Source: Nocardia neocaledoniensis (lineage in GTDB: Bacteria > Actinomycetota > Actinomycetes > Mycobacteriales > Mycobacteriaceae). From it: a stretch of DNA of 33,067 nt. The notes under the pieces were generated by a model, which searched no databases, was not told where the DNA came from, and saw nothing but the letters and a program-made list of their open reading frames with translations. The position numbers were made by a program, and so were the translations under genes. Where the stretch lies: assembly GCF_029868625.1 (NCBI RefSeq), contig NZ_JARWOJ010000321.1:1-33067 (forward strand). The letters run 5' to 3'. This document shows positions 1-8,800 of the stretch, in pieces; within the stretch, counting starts at the first letter, position 1; every line of letters starts with the position of its first letter.

Positions 1-104
1 ACCAGCAAAAAAGATTCGCTGTTGTTCAAATGTCCAACCTTCCAACCGGGGGGTATGAAAGGCCGGAACCAATAATAATATTGGCACTGACATTCATCGA
101 CACA

Positions 105-125
105 CTATTGAGTTCTCAAAGAACA
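105..125 (-). promoter_or_regulatory. boxA-like rRNA antitermination element
   Basis: The minus strand reads TGTTCTTTGAGAACTCAATA here, the boxA-type sequence found in the leader and spacer of actinobacterial rRNA operons (mycobacterial form TGTTGTTTGAGAACTCA). It is expected to recruit NusB/S10-type antitermination factors to the nascent pre-rRNA. Identification rests on sequence resemblance and position downstream of a strong promoter. Confidence 0.75.
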
Positions 126-273
126 CACGCACAAGCAGAACACCGTCAACGATTCGTCGGGGGTTCCGCCAGGCAGGGTTCAAACTTAACGCACGCACTC
201 GGCCGGAAGCAAATCCGGTCAGCGTGAGCTGTACTACTTGATGTTGTCGGCGCTCATCGTCCAACCTCGTTGT

Positions 274-292
274 CCCAGTACTCAGTACCGGG
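274..292. repeat. Near-perfect 19-bp palindrome in the rRNA leader
   Basis: CCC-a-GTACT-C-AGTAC-c-GGG is symmetric about base 283 with one mismatched pair. It begins about 30 bp downstream of the rrn -10 box, inside the expected transcript. It could be an operator for a regulator of rRNA synthesis or a small hairpin in the pre-rRNA. No known binding motif is recognised. Confidence 0.45.
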
Positions 293-321
293 TCGGTGTC
301 CGTGTCGCTCTGACTTGAATT

Positions 322-350
322 AATTTACGTGTCCACAATTGCGATGTCAA
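322..350 (-). promoter_or_regulatory. rrn promoter (-35 TTGACA, -10 TAAATT)
   Basis: On the minus strand, TTGACA (350-345) is separated by exactly 17 bp from TAAATT (327-322). This is the best sigma-70-type promoter in the window and drives leftward into the boxA leader. Transcription should start near base 314. It lies back to back with the rightward gene starting at 423. Confidence 0.75.
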
Positions 351-422
351 ATTCCCTAGTCAGACGGCGTTTCATGGCGTATGTCCGATCGGTAGCGTGC
401 GTGAGCGACAAGGGAGGTCGGC

Positions 423-1040
423 GTGGTGGGTGTTCGGAAGTCGCGGATTCGGCGGCTGGTCGTGGCCGGGTTGGTCGTCGTCGGCGGGCTCGCGGCGGTG
501 ACGGCCGGGGCGAACGGGGTGATGTGGGCGTTGTCGTCCGGGCATCGCGGTGATGTGGCGGGCGCGCCGGAGGTTCCGGTGGTGATCGTGCCCGGCGCGA
601 AGGTGGCCGAGGACGGGACGCCGATGGCCTATCTCCGGGGGCGGCTCGATGTCGCGATCGAGTTGGTGACGGAGGGGAAGGCGCGCGGGATCCTCCTGTC
701 CGGTGACGCGGGCGGCGCCTCGGGCGACGAGATCGCTGCGATGACTCGCTATCTCCTGGAGCACGGGATCGACCCGGCGATGGTGCGGTCCGATGGGGAG
801 GGCCTGTCGACGAGGGCGACGTGCGAGCGGGCCAGGTCGGAGTTCGGGGTCGAGCGGGCGATCATCGTCAGTCAGTATCAGCATCTGCCGCGGGCGGTCG
901 CGCTGTGCCGGGCGGCGGGGATCGAGGCGGACGGGGTGGTGGCGTACTGCGAGTGTCGGCGGTCCACCGAAGTGCGCAACAACGTCAGGGAGTGGTTGGC
1001 CGCGCCCAAGGCGGTGGTGGAGATGCTGCTCAGCTGGTAA
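423..1040 (+). CDS. SanA/YdcF/ElyC-like membrane-anchored protein (DUF218)
   Basis: A 205-residue protein with a basic N-terminus and one hydrophobic segment (about residues 12-32), followed by an extracytoplasmic DUF218 domain. Family traits visible: VVIVPGAKV at the first strand, LRGRLDVA, ILLSGDAGG, the D-x-x-x-M-x-x-Y-L helix, and a D/E-G-x-STRATC segment leading into a strand ending IIVSQYQHLPRA. Relatives include SanA (envelope barrier, vancomycin exclusion) and ElyC (peptidoglycan lipid-carrier metabolism); the reaction is not settled for the family. The start is GTG at 423, or GTG at 426, with AGGGAGG at 411-417. It lies alone, divergent from the rrn promoter. The family call is firm; a specific role in envelope integrity is inference. 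Confidence 0.85.
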   Translation: MVGVRKSRIRRLVVAGLVVVGGLAAVTAGANGVMWALSSGHRGDVAGAPEVPVVIVPGAKVAEDGTPMAYLRGRLDVAIELVTEGKARGILLSGDAGGASGDEIAAMTRYLLEHGIDPAMVRSDGEGLSTRATCERARSEFGVERAIIVSQYQHLPRAVALCRAAGIEADGVVAYCECRRSTEVRNNVREWLAAPKAVVEMLLSW

Positions 1041-1084
1041 GTCCCGCGCGACGACGCTCACGAATGGGGATCGCCTCTCTCGCG

Positions 1085-1123
1085 GGTCGGCGAAGCACCC
1101 GGAGGTGCGGTCGCGCGCCGACC
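1085..1123. terminator. Nested hairpin between convergent genes
   Basis: GGTCGGCG (1085-1092) pairs with CGCCGACC (1116-1123), enclosing a second perfect hairpin, GCACC (1095-1099) with GGTGC (1104-1108). It sits between the stop codons of the convergent genes ending at 1040 and 1130, where a bidirectional terminator is expected. There is no T-tract, as is common for GC-rich actinobacteria. Confidence 0.45.
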
Positions 1124-1129
1124 GACCCG

Positions 1130-1468
1130 CTAGGCGAGCTCGTCGTCGTGTGCCAGCAGCATCGCGGCGGGCATCCCGACCCGTCGACGCCGCACATCGG
1201 ACTCCCGGGCCGCCCATGCGGCATCGGTGTCGTCGACAAAGCCCAGTTCGGCCATGGCCGTGCGGTACAGCGCGGTCGCGTCGCGGGTGTCGGTGCGGTG
1301 CAGGCAAGCGAGCTCGACGAGAGCGGGCGATTCCAGGCCGCGGGCCAGCGCCTCGGCGGCGACCATCGACAGGTCGGTCTCCGGCAGCTCGCCCACGGCG
1401 AAGCGGTCGGCCGCGCGGTCGAGTTCGTTCACCCGGTCAGCGTGCGGCTCGGCGCCGAGGATGGTCAA
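1130..1468 (-). CDS. Conserved-looking hypothetical protein, helical, about 112 aa
   Basis: A leftward gene of unknown function. The product is soluble, acidic and mainly helical, with a run like ADRVNELDRAADRF, then VAAEALARGLESPALVELA and a C-terminal basic stretch (ESDVRRRRVG). No known motif or membrane segment is seen. The start is uncertain. The coding-like character begins at LTILGAEPHADR, which suggests TTG at 1468, but GTG at 1501 and GTG at 1555 are in frame and none has a good ribosome-binding site. Codon use fits a real gene. It converges with the SanA-like gene across a hairpin. Confidence 0.55.
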   Translation of the reverse strand: MTILGAEPHADRVNELDRAADRFAVGELPETDLSMVAAEALARGLESPALVELACLHRTDTRDATALYRTAMAELGFVDDTDAAWAARESDVRRRRVGMPAAMLLAHDDELA

Positions 1469-1555
1469 CGGAATATTCGGTGGGGGTGTTTCCCGGGCCA
1501 CGGATCGGTCAACTCTTGCCGCCGATCCGAAATTATCAACGCCGAGGTGTAGCAC

Positions 1556-2086
1556 TTGCGAGGGCTGAGTTCGGCACTGTGGTGCTCATCGCCATTCACC
1601 GAGATTCCGACCAGCACCGGGACCGGTGGCCAGCCGATGGCGACGGGGCGGCATCCTCGACATCCGATCGATCTCACCGCCGCAGCCGACGGCTTGGCCC
1701 CGGGCCCGGGGGCCACGCGTTGGGCCCGGGGGGGCAACCATCCAAACCCTACCCAACCCCCCCCCCCCCCCTAGGGCTTGGCCCCGCACTGGCGCCGCGG
1801 CCACTGTGCGGCTGAGCTGGAGCATCGGATGGATGGACATCCACTTCAGGGTCAACCGGCTCAGGAGGTTCGAGGGGCGGTCCCGAAGGGGATGCCATCG
1901 CCGTGCTCGGTGGAGGCAGGACCCCAGCGCGCAGGGGTCATCGGTGCGGCATCGCAGGTCTATATCTCGCCGCCCGCCGATTGCCCCACGGACGTGCGAG
2001 ATCACCGGTGATGTCAGTACGGCTTGACATGGGGCGACCTTGCGGGATTCGGCTTGTCCGGCGAATTCCGGGGGCCTCGTCGGCTA
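1556..2086. other. Non-coding, partly low-complexity stretch
   Basis: About 530 bases with no credible gene on either strand; frames here are proline/arginine-rich, unlike the true genes nearby. It contains blocks of GGGCCCGGG and a 15-C run (about 1690-1775). A TTGACA at 2024-2029 could be a -35 box for the acetyltransferase gene, but no good -10 follows. Part of it may be misassembled. Confidence 0.5.
1757..1771. repeat. Run of 15 C
   Basis: An uninterrupted 15-C homopolymer, preceded by CCCGGG-type blocks (1698-1734). Runs this long are very unusual in actinobacterial chromosomes and often mark a sequencing or assembly problem. The window has a matching 15-G run near its right end. Confidence 0.85.
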
Positions 2087-2105
2087 CTGAGTTAGCCTAA
2101 CGACC
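2087..2105. promoter_or_regulatory. Possible IdeR/DmdR-type iron box
   Basis: The 11-bp core GTTAGCCTAAC (2091-2101) is a perfect palindrome and matches the centre of the actinobacterial iron box TTAGGTTAGSCTAACCTAA at all 11 positions. The outer arms match poorly, giving about 12 of 19 overall. It lies about 67 bp upstream of the acetyltransferase start, a reasonable place for an operator. If real, the unit downstream, possibly including the PKS, would be repressed by iron-loaded IdeR. Confidence 0.35.
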
Positions 2106-2111
2106 AGTTTC

Positions 2112-2125
2112 CTACCAGACGGTAG
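2112..2125. promoter_or_regulatory. Possible TetR-type operator, CTACC-N4-GGTAG
   Basis: A perfect 5-bp inverted repeat, CTACC-AGAC-GGTAG, lies 11 bp after the iron-box-like palindrome and 42 bp upstream of the acetyltransferase start. ACC-N4-GGT symmetry is common in operators of TetR-family repressors. No regulator gene is adjacent, so the binding protein is unknown. Confidence 0.35.
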
Positions 2126-2167
2126 AGCCGTCGCGGTTCGGGGCAGATCGTTTGAGGTACAACAGCT

Positions 2168-2788
2168 TTGACACACAGTGACCGTGTGGGTGTCCGATCG
2201 GGGACGCGTGCCGACACCGCCGACATGGTGCGGGTGCTGGCCGCCGCTTTCGCCGAGGACGACCCGATCGAGGACTACCTCTTCCCGGACGCGAAGGTCC
2301 GTGCTCGGCGGGCGCCACGCATGCTGCGCGCGATGATCACGCACCGGTTCCTGCCGGTCGGCGGCGCCGAGGTGGCGCTCGTCGACGGCCGGATCGTGGG
2401 GGCGATGCTGTGGTATCCGGTGGGGTATCGGCCGGGTGGAGCACGCGAATTCTTCGCTGGGCCCGGCTATCTCGCGGCGATGGGTGGTGCTGTGCGACGC
2501 GGGACCGAGGTCGACCAGGCGATGGATCGCGTGGCCCCGGACGAACCGCATCTGTTCCACGTCTACCTGGGCACCGAGCCCGCGGCGCAGCACACCGGGG
2601 TCGGGCGGGCACTCTACGACTCGCTTGTCGCGAAGGCCGACCGGCAGGGCGTGGCGCTGTGCGCGCTCTGCAAGGACGCCAATGTGGACTACTACCGGGC
2701 CTGGGGTACCGAGCGCGTCGGCGCTGTCCGACTGGGCGATTCGGGACCTGAGCTGAACGTCATCGTTCGGCGTCCACACCCGGTCTGA
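2168..2788 (+). CDS. GNAT-family N-acetyltransferase
   Basis: A 206-residue GNAT-fold protein. The acetyl-CoA binding motif is clear at about residues 137-160: strand HLFHVYLGTEP followed by QHTGVGRALYDSL (the Q/R-x-x-G-x-G/A loop), then a conserved ANVDYYRAWG near the C-terminus. This form resembles actinobacterial GNATs that acetylate small amines or antibiotics; the substrate cannot be read from sequence. The start is TTG at 2168 with GAGG about 10 nt upstream; GTG at 2185 is an alternative. It precedes the PKS by 65 bp with a hairpin between, so co-transcription is uncertain. N-acylation of the PKS-derived amine is an attractive inference only. Confidence 0.85.
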   Translation: MTHSDRVGVRSGTRADTADMVRVLAAAFAEDDPIEDYLFPDAKVRARRAPRMLRAMITHRFLPVGGAEVALVDGRIVGAMLWYPVGYRPGGAREFFAGPGYLAAMGGAVRRGTEVDQAMDRVAPDEPHLFHVYLGTEPAAQHTGVGRALYDSLVAKADRQGVALCALCKDANVDYYRAWGTERVGAVRLGDSGPELNVIVRRPHPV

Positions 2789-2797
2789 GCAGGGCAC

Positions 2798-2814
2798 GCG
2801 GCCGCGGAGGCCGC
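2798..2814 (+). terminator. GC-rich hairpin between acetyltransferase and PKS genes
   Basis: GCGGCC (2798-2803) and GGCCGC (2809-2814) form a perfect 6-bp stem with a 5-nt loop, 10 bp after the acetyltransferase stop and 39 bp before the PKS start. A TTCTTTCC stretch follows at about 2828. It could end the acetyltransferase transcript or attenuate reading into the PKS. Confidence 0.4.
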
Positions 2815-2853
2815 CCGCTCCGATCGATTCTTTCCTAGTTCGAGGGGACCGCT

Positions 2854-5800
2854 ATGCCCGATATCGCCATTGTGGGAATCGGCTGCCGCTATGCCGGTGG
2901 CATCGATTCGCCGGAGTCGTTCTGGGACTTCGTGATCGAGAAGCGCGACGGTGTGCGCGAGATCCCGCCGGAGCGGTGGGACTGGCGTCGGTTCTACGAC
3001 GCCGATCGGCGTGCGCCGGGTCGCATGTACACCAAGCGTGCCGCGTTCATGACCGGTGATCCGTGGGCGTTCGACCCGGAGTTCTTCGGCATCTCGCCCC
3101 GCGAGGCCACGGTCATGGATCCGCAGCAGCGGTTGATTCTCGAGGTCGCGTGGGAAGCGCTCGACGACGCGGGGCTGGCCGGGCGCAGCGCGGGGGGCTC
3201 GGTCGGGGTCTATGTCGGGGCGTTCACGCTCGATCAGCTCGTGGGCTCGGTCGGGCCCGCGCTGCCGCATGTGGACCTGCACACGGCCGTCGGGGTGTCG
3301 TACACGATGTTGTCGAACCGGATCGCCTACGCGCTCGACCTCAAAGGGCCCGCGGTGACGGTGGATACGGCGTGTTCGTCGTCGCTGGTGGCGCTGCATC
3401 TGGCGTGCCGGGCGATCGAGAACGGTGATTGCGAGCTGGCGATCGCCGGCGGTGTGAATGTGATGACGCAGCCGGAGACCTTCGTCTCGATGTGCAAGGG
3501 CGGGTTCCTCGCCGCCGACGGGCGCAGCAAGCCGTTCGACGCGGCGGCCGACGGGTACGGGCGCGGCGAGGGTGCCGGAGTCGTGGTGCTGAAGACGCTC
3601 GCCGATGCCGAACGCGATGGTGACCGGGTCTACGCGGTGGTCAAGGCGACCGGGACCAATCAGGACGGGCGGACCACGGCCATCACGGTTCCCAACGCGG
3701 CGGCACAGGAATCGCTGGCGCGCACAGTCATCCGGCGTTCCGGGATCGCGGCGCCCGAGGTCAGCTACGTCGAAGCGCACGGGACCGGCACGCCGGTCGG
3801 TGACCCGCTGGAGCTGCGGGCCATCGGGCGGGCCTACGGCGCGGGGCGTCCGGAACCGCTTCCGGTCGGTTCGTTGAAGGCGACGCTGGGGCACACCGAG
3901 GCGGCGTCCGGCATCGCGGGTGTCATCAAGTCGGCGCTCGCGGTGCGGCATCGCATGATTCCGCCGCAGGGCTGGTTGGAGACACCGAATCCGGATATCC
4001 CGTTCGAGGAGTGGGGAATTCGCGTGCAGACCGAAGCGGAGCCGGTGGCCGCCGAGGTCGAGCGGATGACGGTGGCGGTGAACGGGTTCGGCTACGGCGG
4101 CACGAACGCGCACGCGATTCTGCGGGAGTACCGGCCGAGTACCGGCGCGGATCGCGCACCGGCGCATTTCGGGGTCATGCCGTTGTCGGCGCGGTCCGAG
4201 GCGGCGGTGCGGGAGCTGGCGCGCGGGGTCGCCGAGCGCATCGCCGACGGTGCCGATCCGGCGATGCTGGCGGAGGCGGCGTGGCGGCGGCGTCATCATC
4301 ATCCGGTGCGCGCCGCATTCGCGTTCGCCGACGACACCGCGCTGGTGCGGGGCCTGATGGACCTGGCGACCGGATCGGGAAGGGTCGGGCGGACGGTCGC
4401 CAAGCGAGCGACCGGGCCGGTGTACGTCTTCACGGGCATGGGGCCGCAGTGGTGGGGCATGGCGCGCGAATTGCTCACCGGCACCGACCTGCGCCACCCC
4501 GGCGTGCCGCCCGGCCCCGGACACACCGACGCCGCGACGACCTCGGCGGGCGATGTTTTCGCGGCGGAGGCGCGGCGGATCGACGCGGAGTTCCGTGCTG
4601 TCGCAGGGTGGTCGATCATCGAGGAGCTGCTGCGGCCAGAAGCGGAGTCGCGGGTGACCAGCACCGCAGTGGCGCAACCGGCCACCTTCCTCGTCCAGGT
4701 CGCGCTGCACGCCGCGCTGCGGCGGTTCGGGATCGAGCCGGTGGCGGTGATCGGGCACAGCGTCGGCGAGGTGGCGGCGGCCTACGTCACCGGCGTGCTG
4801 TCGCTGCGCGACGCGGTGCTGGTCAGCTTCCATCGGGCCCGGCTACAGGCCACGACGGCGGGATCGGGTGGGATGCTCGCGGTGGGTCTCGGCCCCGAGG
4901 AGGCGGCTCAGCTCGTCGACGCGACGGATTCGGTCGATATCGCGGCGATCAACAGTACGGGCGCCGTCACCTTGGCGGGTGCGGTCGACACGCTGGATGA
5001 GATCGCCGAACTGCTCACCGCCCGTGGCATTTTCGCACGGCCGTTGCGGGTGGAGGTGCCGTATCACAGCGCGCTGATGGACCCCATTCTCGACGACCTG
5101 CGCACCGCGCTCGCCGGGCTCACCGTCGCCGAGCCCCGGATTCCGCTGTACTCCACGGTCACCGGTGCAGCCGTCACCGGCGCGACCTGGGATGCCGAGT
5201 ACTGGTGCGCGAATGTGCGCAGACCGGTGCGCTTCGCCGACGCTGTCTCGGCCGCGATCAAGGCGGGTCATCGGGTGTTCGTCGAGGTCGGCCCGCATCC
5301 GGTGGTGGGGGCCAATATCCGGGAGATGCTGATCGGCGCCGGCGAGGCGGGCACCACCATCGCCACCTTGCGTCGGGATCGCACCGATGGGGAGAGTCTG
5401 CGACAGGTGCTGGCCGATCTCTATGCGGCCGGTGCGCTCGATATCGAGCGGCTCTTCGCCGACGTGCCGGGTCCCACACCGCATGTCGACCTGCCTCGGT
5501 ATCCGTGGCAGCGCACCCGATTGCGGTCGGAACTGCCCGAGCTGCGGTTGTCCCGGCACGGTACACCGGGGGCGCCGCCGATGCTGGGCGACCGGCTGCC
5601 CGAGGACCCAGCGACGTGGCGGTTGCACGTGTCGATCGCGGCGCAGCCGTGGCTGGCCGATCACGTGGTGGGCGGGATGACCATCCTGCCCGGTGCGGGA
5701 TATCTCGACGCGGCGCTCAGCGCGGCCGCGGCCAGGTCGGAGTCCGCGCAGGTCGGGCTCGAGGGGGTGCGGTTCGTAGCGCCGCTTGTGGTGAACAGCG

Positions 5801-8800
5801 GGACGGCGCCGGTCGTCGATCTGCATCTGGAGGAGTCGACCGGGCGGTTCACGATCCGTTCGCGGGGTGCCGCCGGGACGGTGTGGACCGTGCACGCGAC
5901 GGGCCGGGTCGTCGAGGGCGGCTACTCCCCCGTCACCGCCGAGGTGCCCGACGCGGCGGCGCTGACGTCGGTCGAGCCCGCCGACTTCTACACGGGGCTC
6001 GCGGCGGTGGGATTGGAGTACGGTCCGGCATTTCGGCGGGTCACCTCGATCGGGCTGGGATCGGCGATGGTGGTCGCTCGGGTGGACGGCGGAATCGGCG
6101 CGGGCACCGGGTATCTCGCGCATCCGGCGGTCGTGGACGCGGCGCTGCAAGCCGTCGCCGCGCTGCTGGCCGGACAGGCGCAGGAGGGGACGATGGTGCC
6201 GGTCGGGGTGCGGTCGGTGTCCCGCCTGGCGCCGCTGCCCGCCGAGGTGACCGTGCTCGCGCGGCTGCGTGCCGACTCGGTCGCCGACCTCGACCTGGTC
6301 GATGCCGAGGGTGGAGTGTGCTTGCGGCTCAGTGGGGTTCAGTTCGGATGGCTGACTCCTCGCGGCGGGCCGCTGCACCGAATGACCGACCTCTTCTACG
6401 AGGAACGCTGGGAGTTGCGTGAGCCCGTCGACGCGACGGGTCTGCCCGGTGGCGACGGGCTGTTCAGCCTGGTGCTCGGGTTCGGTGACGGTATCGAGCA
6501 CCGCCTCGAGCAGGTACGCAAGGCGGTGTCCGTCGACGGTGCCGGATCCGCCGTCGTCACACTGGATCTCGACGACGACGAGCTGATCACCCGGCTGACT
6601 CGGCGCCTGCGCGACATCGTCGCCACCGACGACGTGCGGCGCGTGCACGTCTGCGTGGTGCCGGGTGCGGCGGAGGACATCGCGGCGCTGTGGGCGCTGC
6701 GCGAGATCGCGGTGGCGGTCGAACGGTTCCTCGACGCCCGGTGCGCCGAACTCGGCGTCGACCTGCCGATGACCGGCGACGGATCGCTGCACGTCACCGT
6801 GCTGAGCGCGCACGCCTACGCCCATCCGGCCGACCCGACGGCGCCGGATCCCGGTCAGGCCGCGATCGCCGGGGCGCGGCGGGTCCTGCTCAACGAGCAG
6901 CCGAGGTTGCGGTGGCGGCTGATCGATGTCGACGCGGAGGTGACGGCGGCCGAGCTGGCCGCCGAACTCGCGGTGCCGGGGGCGTTCACCTACGACCTCA
7001 GTGATGAGGTGGTGTTGCGCAATGGTCTGCGGTGGACCACCGTGGTCGAGCGATCGCTGTCGCGGCGGCTCGACGCGCTCGACACCGCCGCGCCGCTCGC
7101 CGATCCCGAGGCGAATTTCGCGCTGGAGGTGCCGTCGTCGCGGACCTTCGGACGGCTGGGCTGGCGGCGCTGCGAGCGTCGGGCGCCCGGTGCCGGCGAG
7201 GTCGAGGTGCGGATGCTCGCGGTCGGGCTCAACTACAAGGATGCGCTGAAGGTGATCGGCGTGCTGGGTGAGCGTGAGCTGGCGCCTACGTATTTCGGGA
7301 CGGTGCCCGGCATGGAGGGGGCCGCGCGGGTGGCGCGGGTCGGGCCCGGCGTCACGGGATTCGAGGTCGGCGACACCGTGGTGTTGACCTCCAAGGGCAT
7401 GGTCGCGCGCTATCACACGACCGACGCCGCCCTGCTCGCGCACGTCGACCCGGCGACCGAGCCGGGCCGGTGCACCAGCGGTACGGCCTTCGCCACCGCC
7501 GAGCATTCACTGCTGGAGCTGGCCCGGATCCGGCCGGGTGAGACGGTGCTGGTGCACGGTGCCGCGGGCGGTGTCGGGACAGCGGCGGTGCAGATCGCCA
7601 CCTCGCTCGGAGCCGTCGTCATCGGGACCGCGAGTACCGAACAGCGACGGGCGAAGGTCCGCGACGCCGGCGCCGACCACGTGCTGGGCTCGCGCTCGCT
7701 CACCCTCGTCGACGAGGTGCTCGCGCTCACCGGTGGACGCGGTGTCGACGTGATCCTCAGTACCGCGCCGGGCGAGCTCCAGCGCCAGAACTTCACCATG
7801 GTCGCCGAATTCGGGCGCATCGTCGAGATCGGCAAGGCCGACATCTACGCGGGCGGTGTGCTCGACCTGTCGGCCTTCGACAAGAACATCGCCTACTACT
7901 CCTTCGATCTGGACCGCATGGCGCGGGTGCGGCGTGACGACGTGCTCGCGCTGATCCGGCGAATCAACGCCCGGCTCGACGACGGCACCTACCGGCCGCT
8001 GCCGTTCACCTACTACGGCACCGCCGAGGTGGGCCAGGCGTTCGAAGCCGTCGCGCGCTCCAGCGGTGGCGGCCGGGTGGCCCTGGACCTGACCGAGACC
8101 GAGCCGTCCGTGCGACCGTCGCTGCCGGAGGTGCGCGTCGAGGCGGACGCGGAATACCTGATCACCGGCGGTTTCGGCGCGTTCGGGCTGGCGACGGGCC
8201 GCTGGCTGGTCGGTAAGGGCGCGCGCCGGCTGACCTTGCTCGGGCGCGGCGGCGCCCACACCGACGCAGCCCGCGCGCAGCTCGCGGCGTGGGCCGAGCA
8301 GGGTGTCACCGTGACGGCCGAACAGGTCGACATCACCGACGCCGACGCGGTGGCCGCGGTGATCGCCCGCGCGCACCAGCCCGCGACGCCGCTGCGCGGG
8401 GTGTTCCACACCGCGGGCGTCATCGACGACCACCGCGCCACAGCCATGGACCGCGACAGCCTGGCCACGGTGTACCGGCCGAAGGTCGACGGGATGCGCG
8501 CGCTGGTCGCCGGGCTGGACGCGGCGGGCGCGCGGCTCGACCACTTCGTGCTGTACTCCTCGGGTTCGGCGATGTTCGGCGCCGTCGGCCAATTCGCCTA
8601 CACCGCCGCCAATTCCGCGCTGCACGCCTACGCCGACGCGGTGACCAGGGCGGGTGGTGTCGCCCTCGCGGTCGGCTGGGGCCACATGTCCGGTGGTGGG
8701 ATGGCCGCCGCCGACGAGAACATCGCCCGCTACCTGCGGACCACCGGCTTCGACTCCTTCGACATGGACGAGGGCACCGGCTATCTCGAGCAGGCGCTAC

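Larger units (their letters stand above)
1..321 (-). other. 5' leader of an rRNA operon (16S expected just left of the window)
   Basis: Read on the minus strand, this stretch looks like the untranslated leader of an actinobacterial rrn operon. It is AT-richer than the rest of the window, has no convincing gene, and carries a boxA antitermination element (105-125) about 100 nt from the left edge and a strong promoter at its right end. The order promoter, boxA, T-rich spacer matches Nocardia/Rhodococcus 16S leaders as I remember them. The 16S gene itself is not present; it should begin shortly beyond base 1. The short plus-strand reading frame at 30-227 is a by-product. Confidence 0.75.

Noticed and set aside
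372..1307. Minus-strand frame of 311 codons opposite the SanA-like gene
   Set aside because: Arg/His/Pro-rich shadow; it would cross the hairpin and part of a second gene.
2692..4833. Long minus-strand open frame (713 codons) opposite the PKS start
   Set aside because: Arg/His/Pro-rich translation with no motif, opposite a PKS with intact KS and AT motifs. It is an antisense by-product of high GC content.
4843..7506. Long minus-strand open frame (887 codons) opposite the PKS DH/ER region
   Set aside because: Same reasoning: composition is Arg/Gly/His-rich and no family motif is visible, while the plus strand has clear DH and ER motifs.
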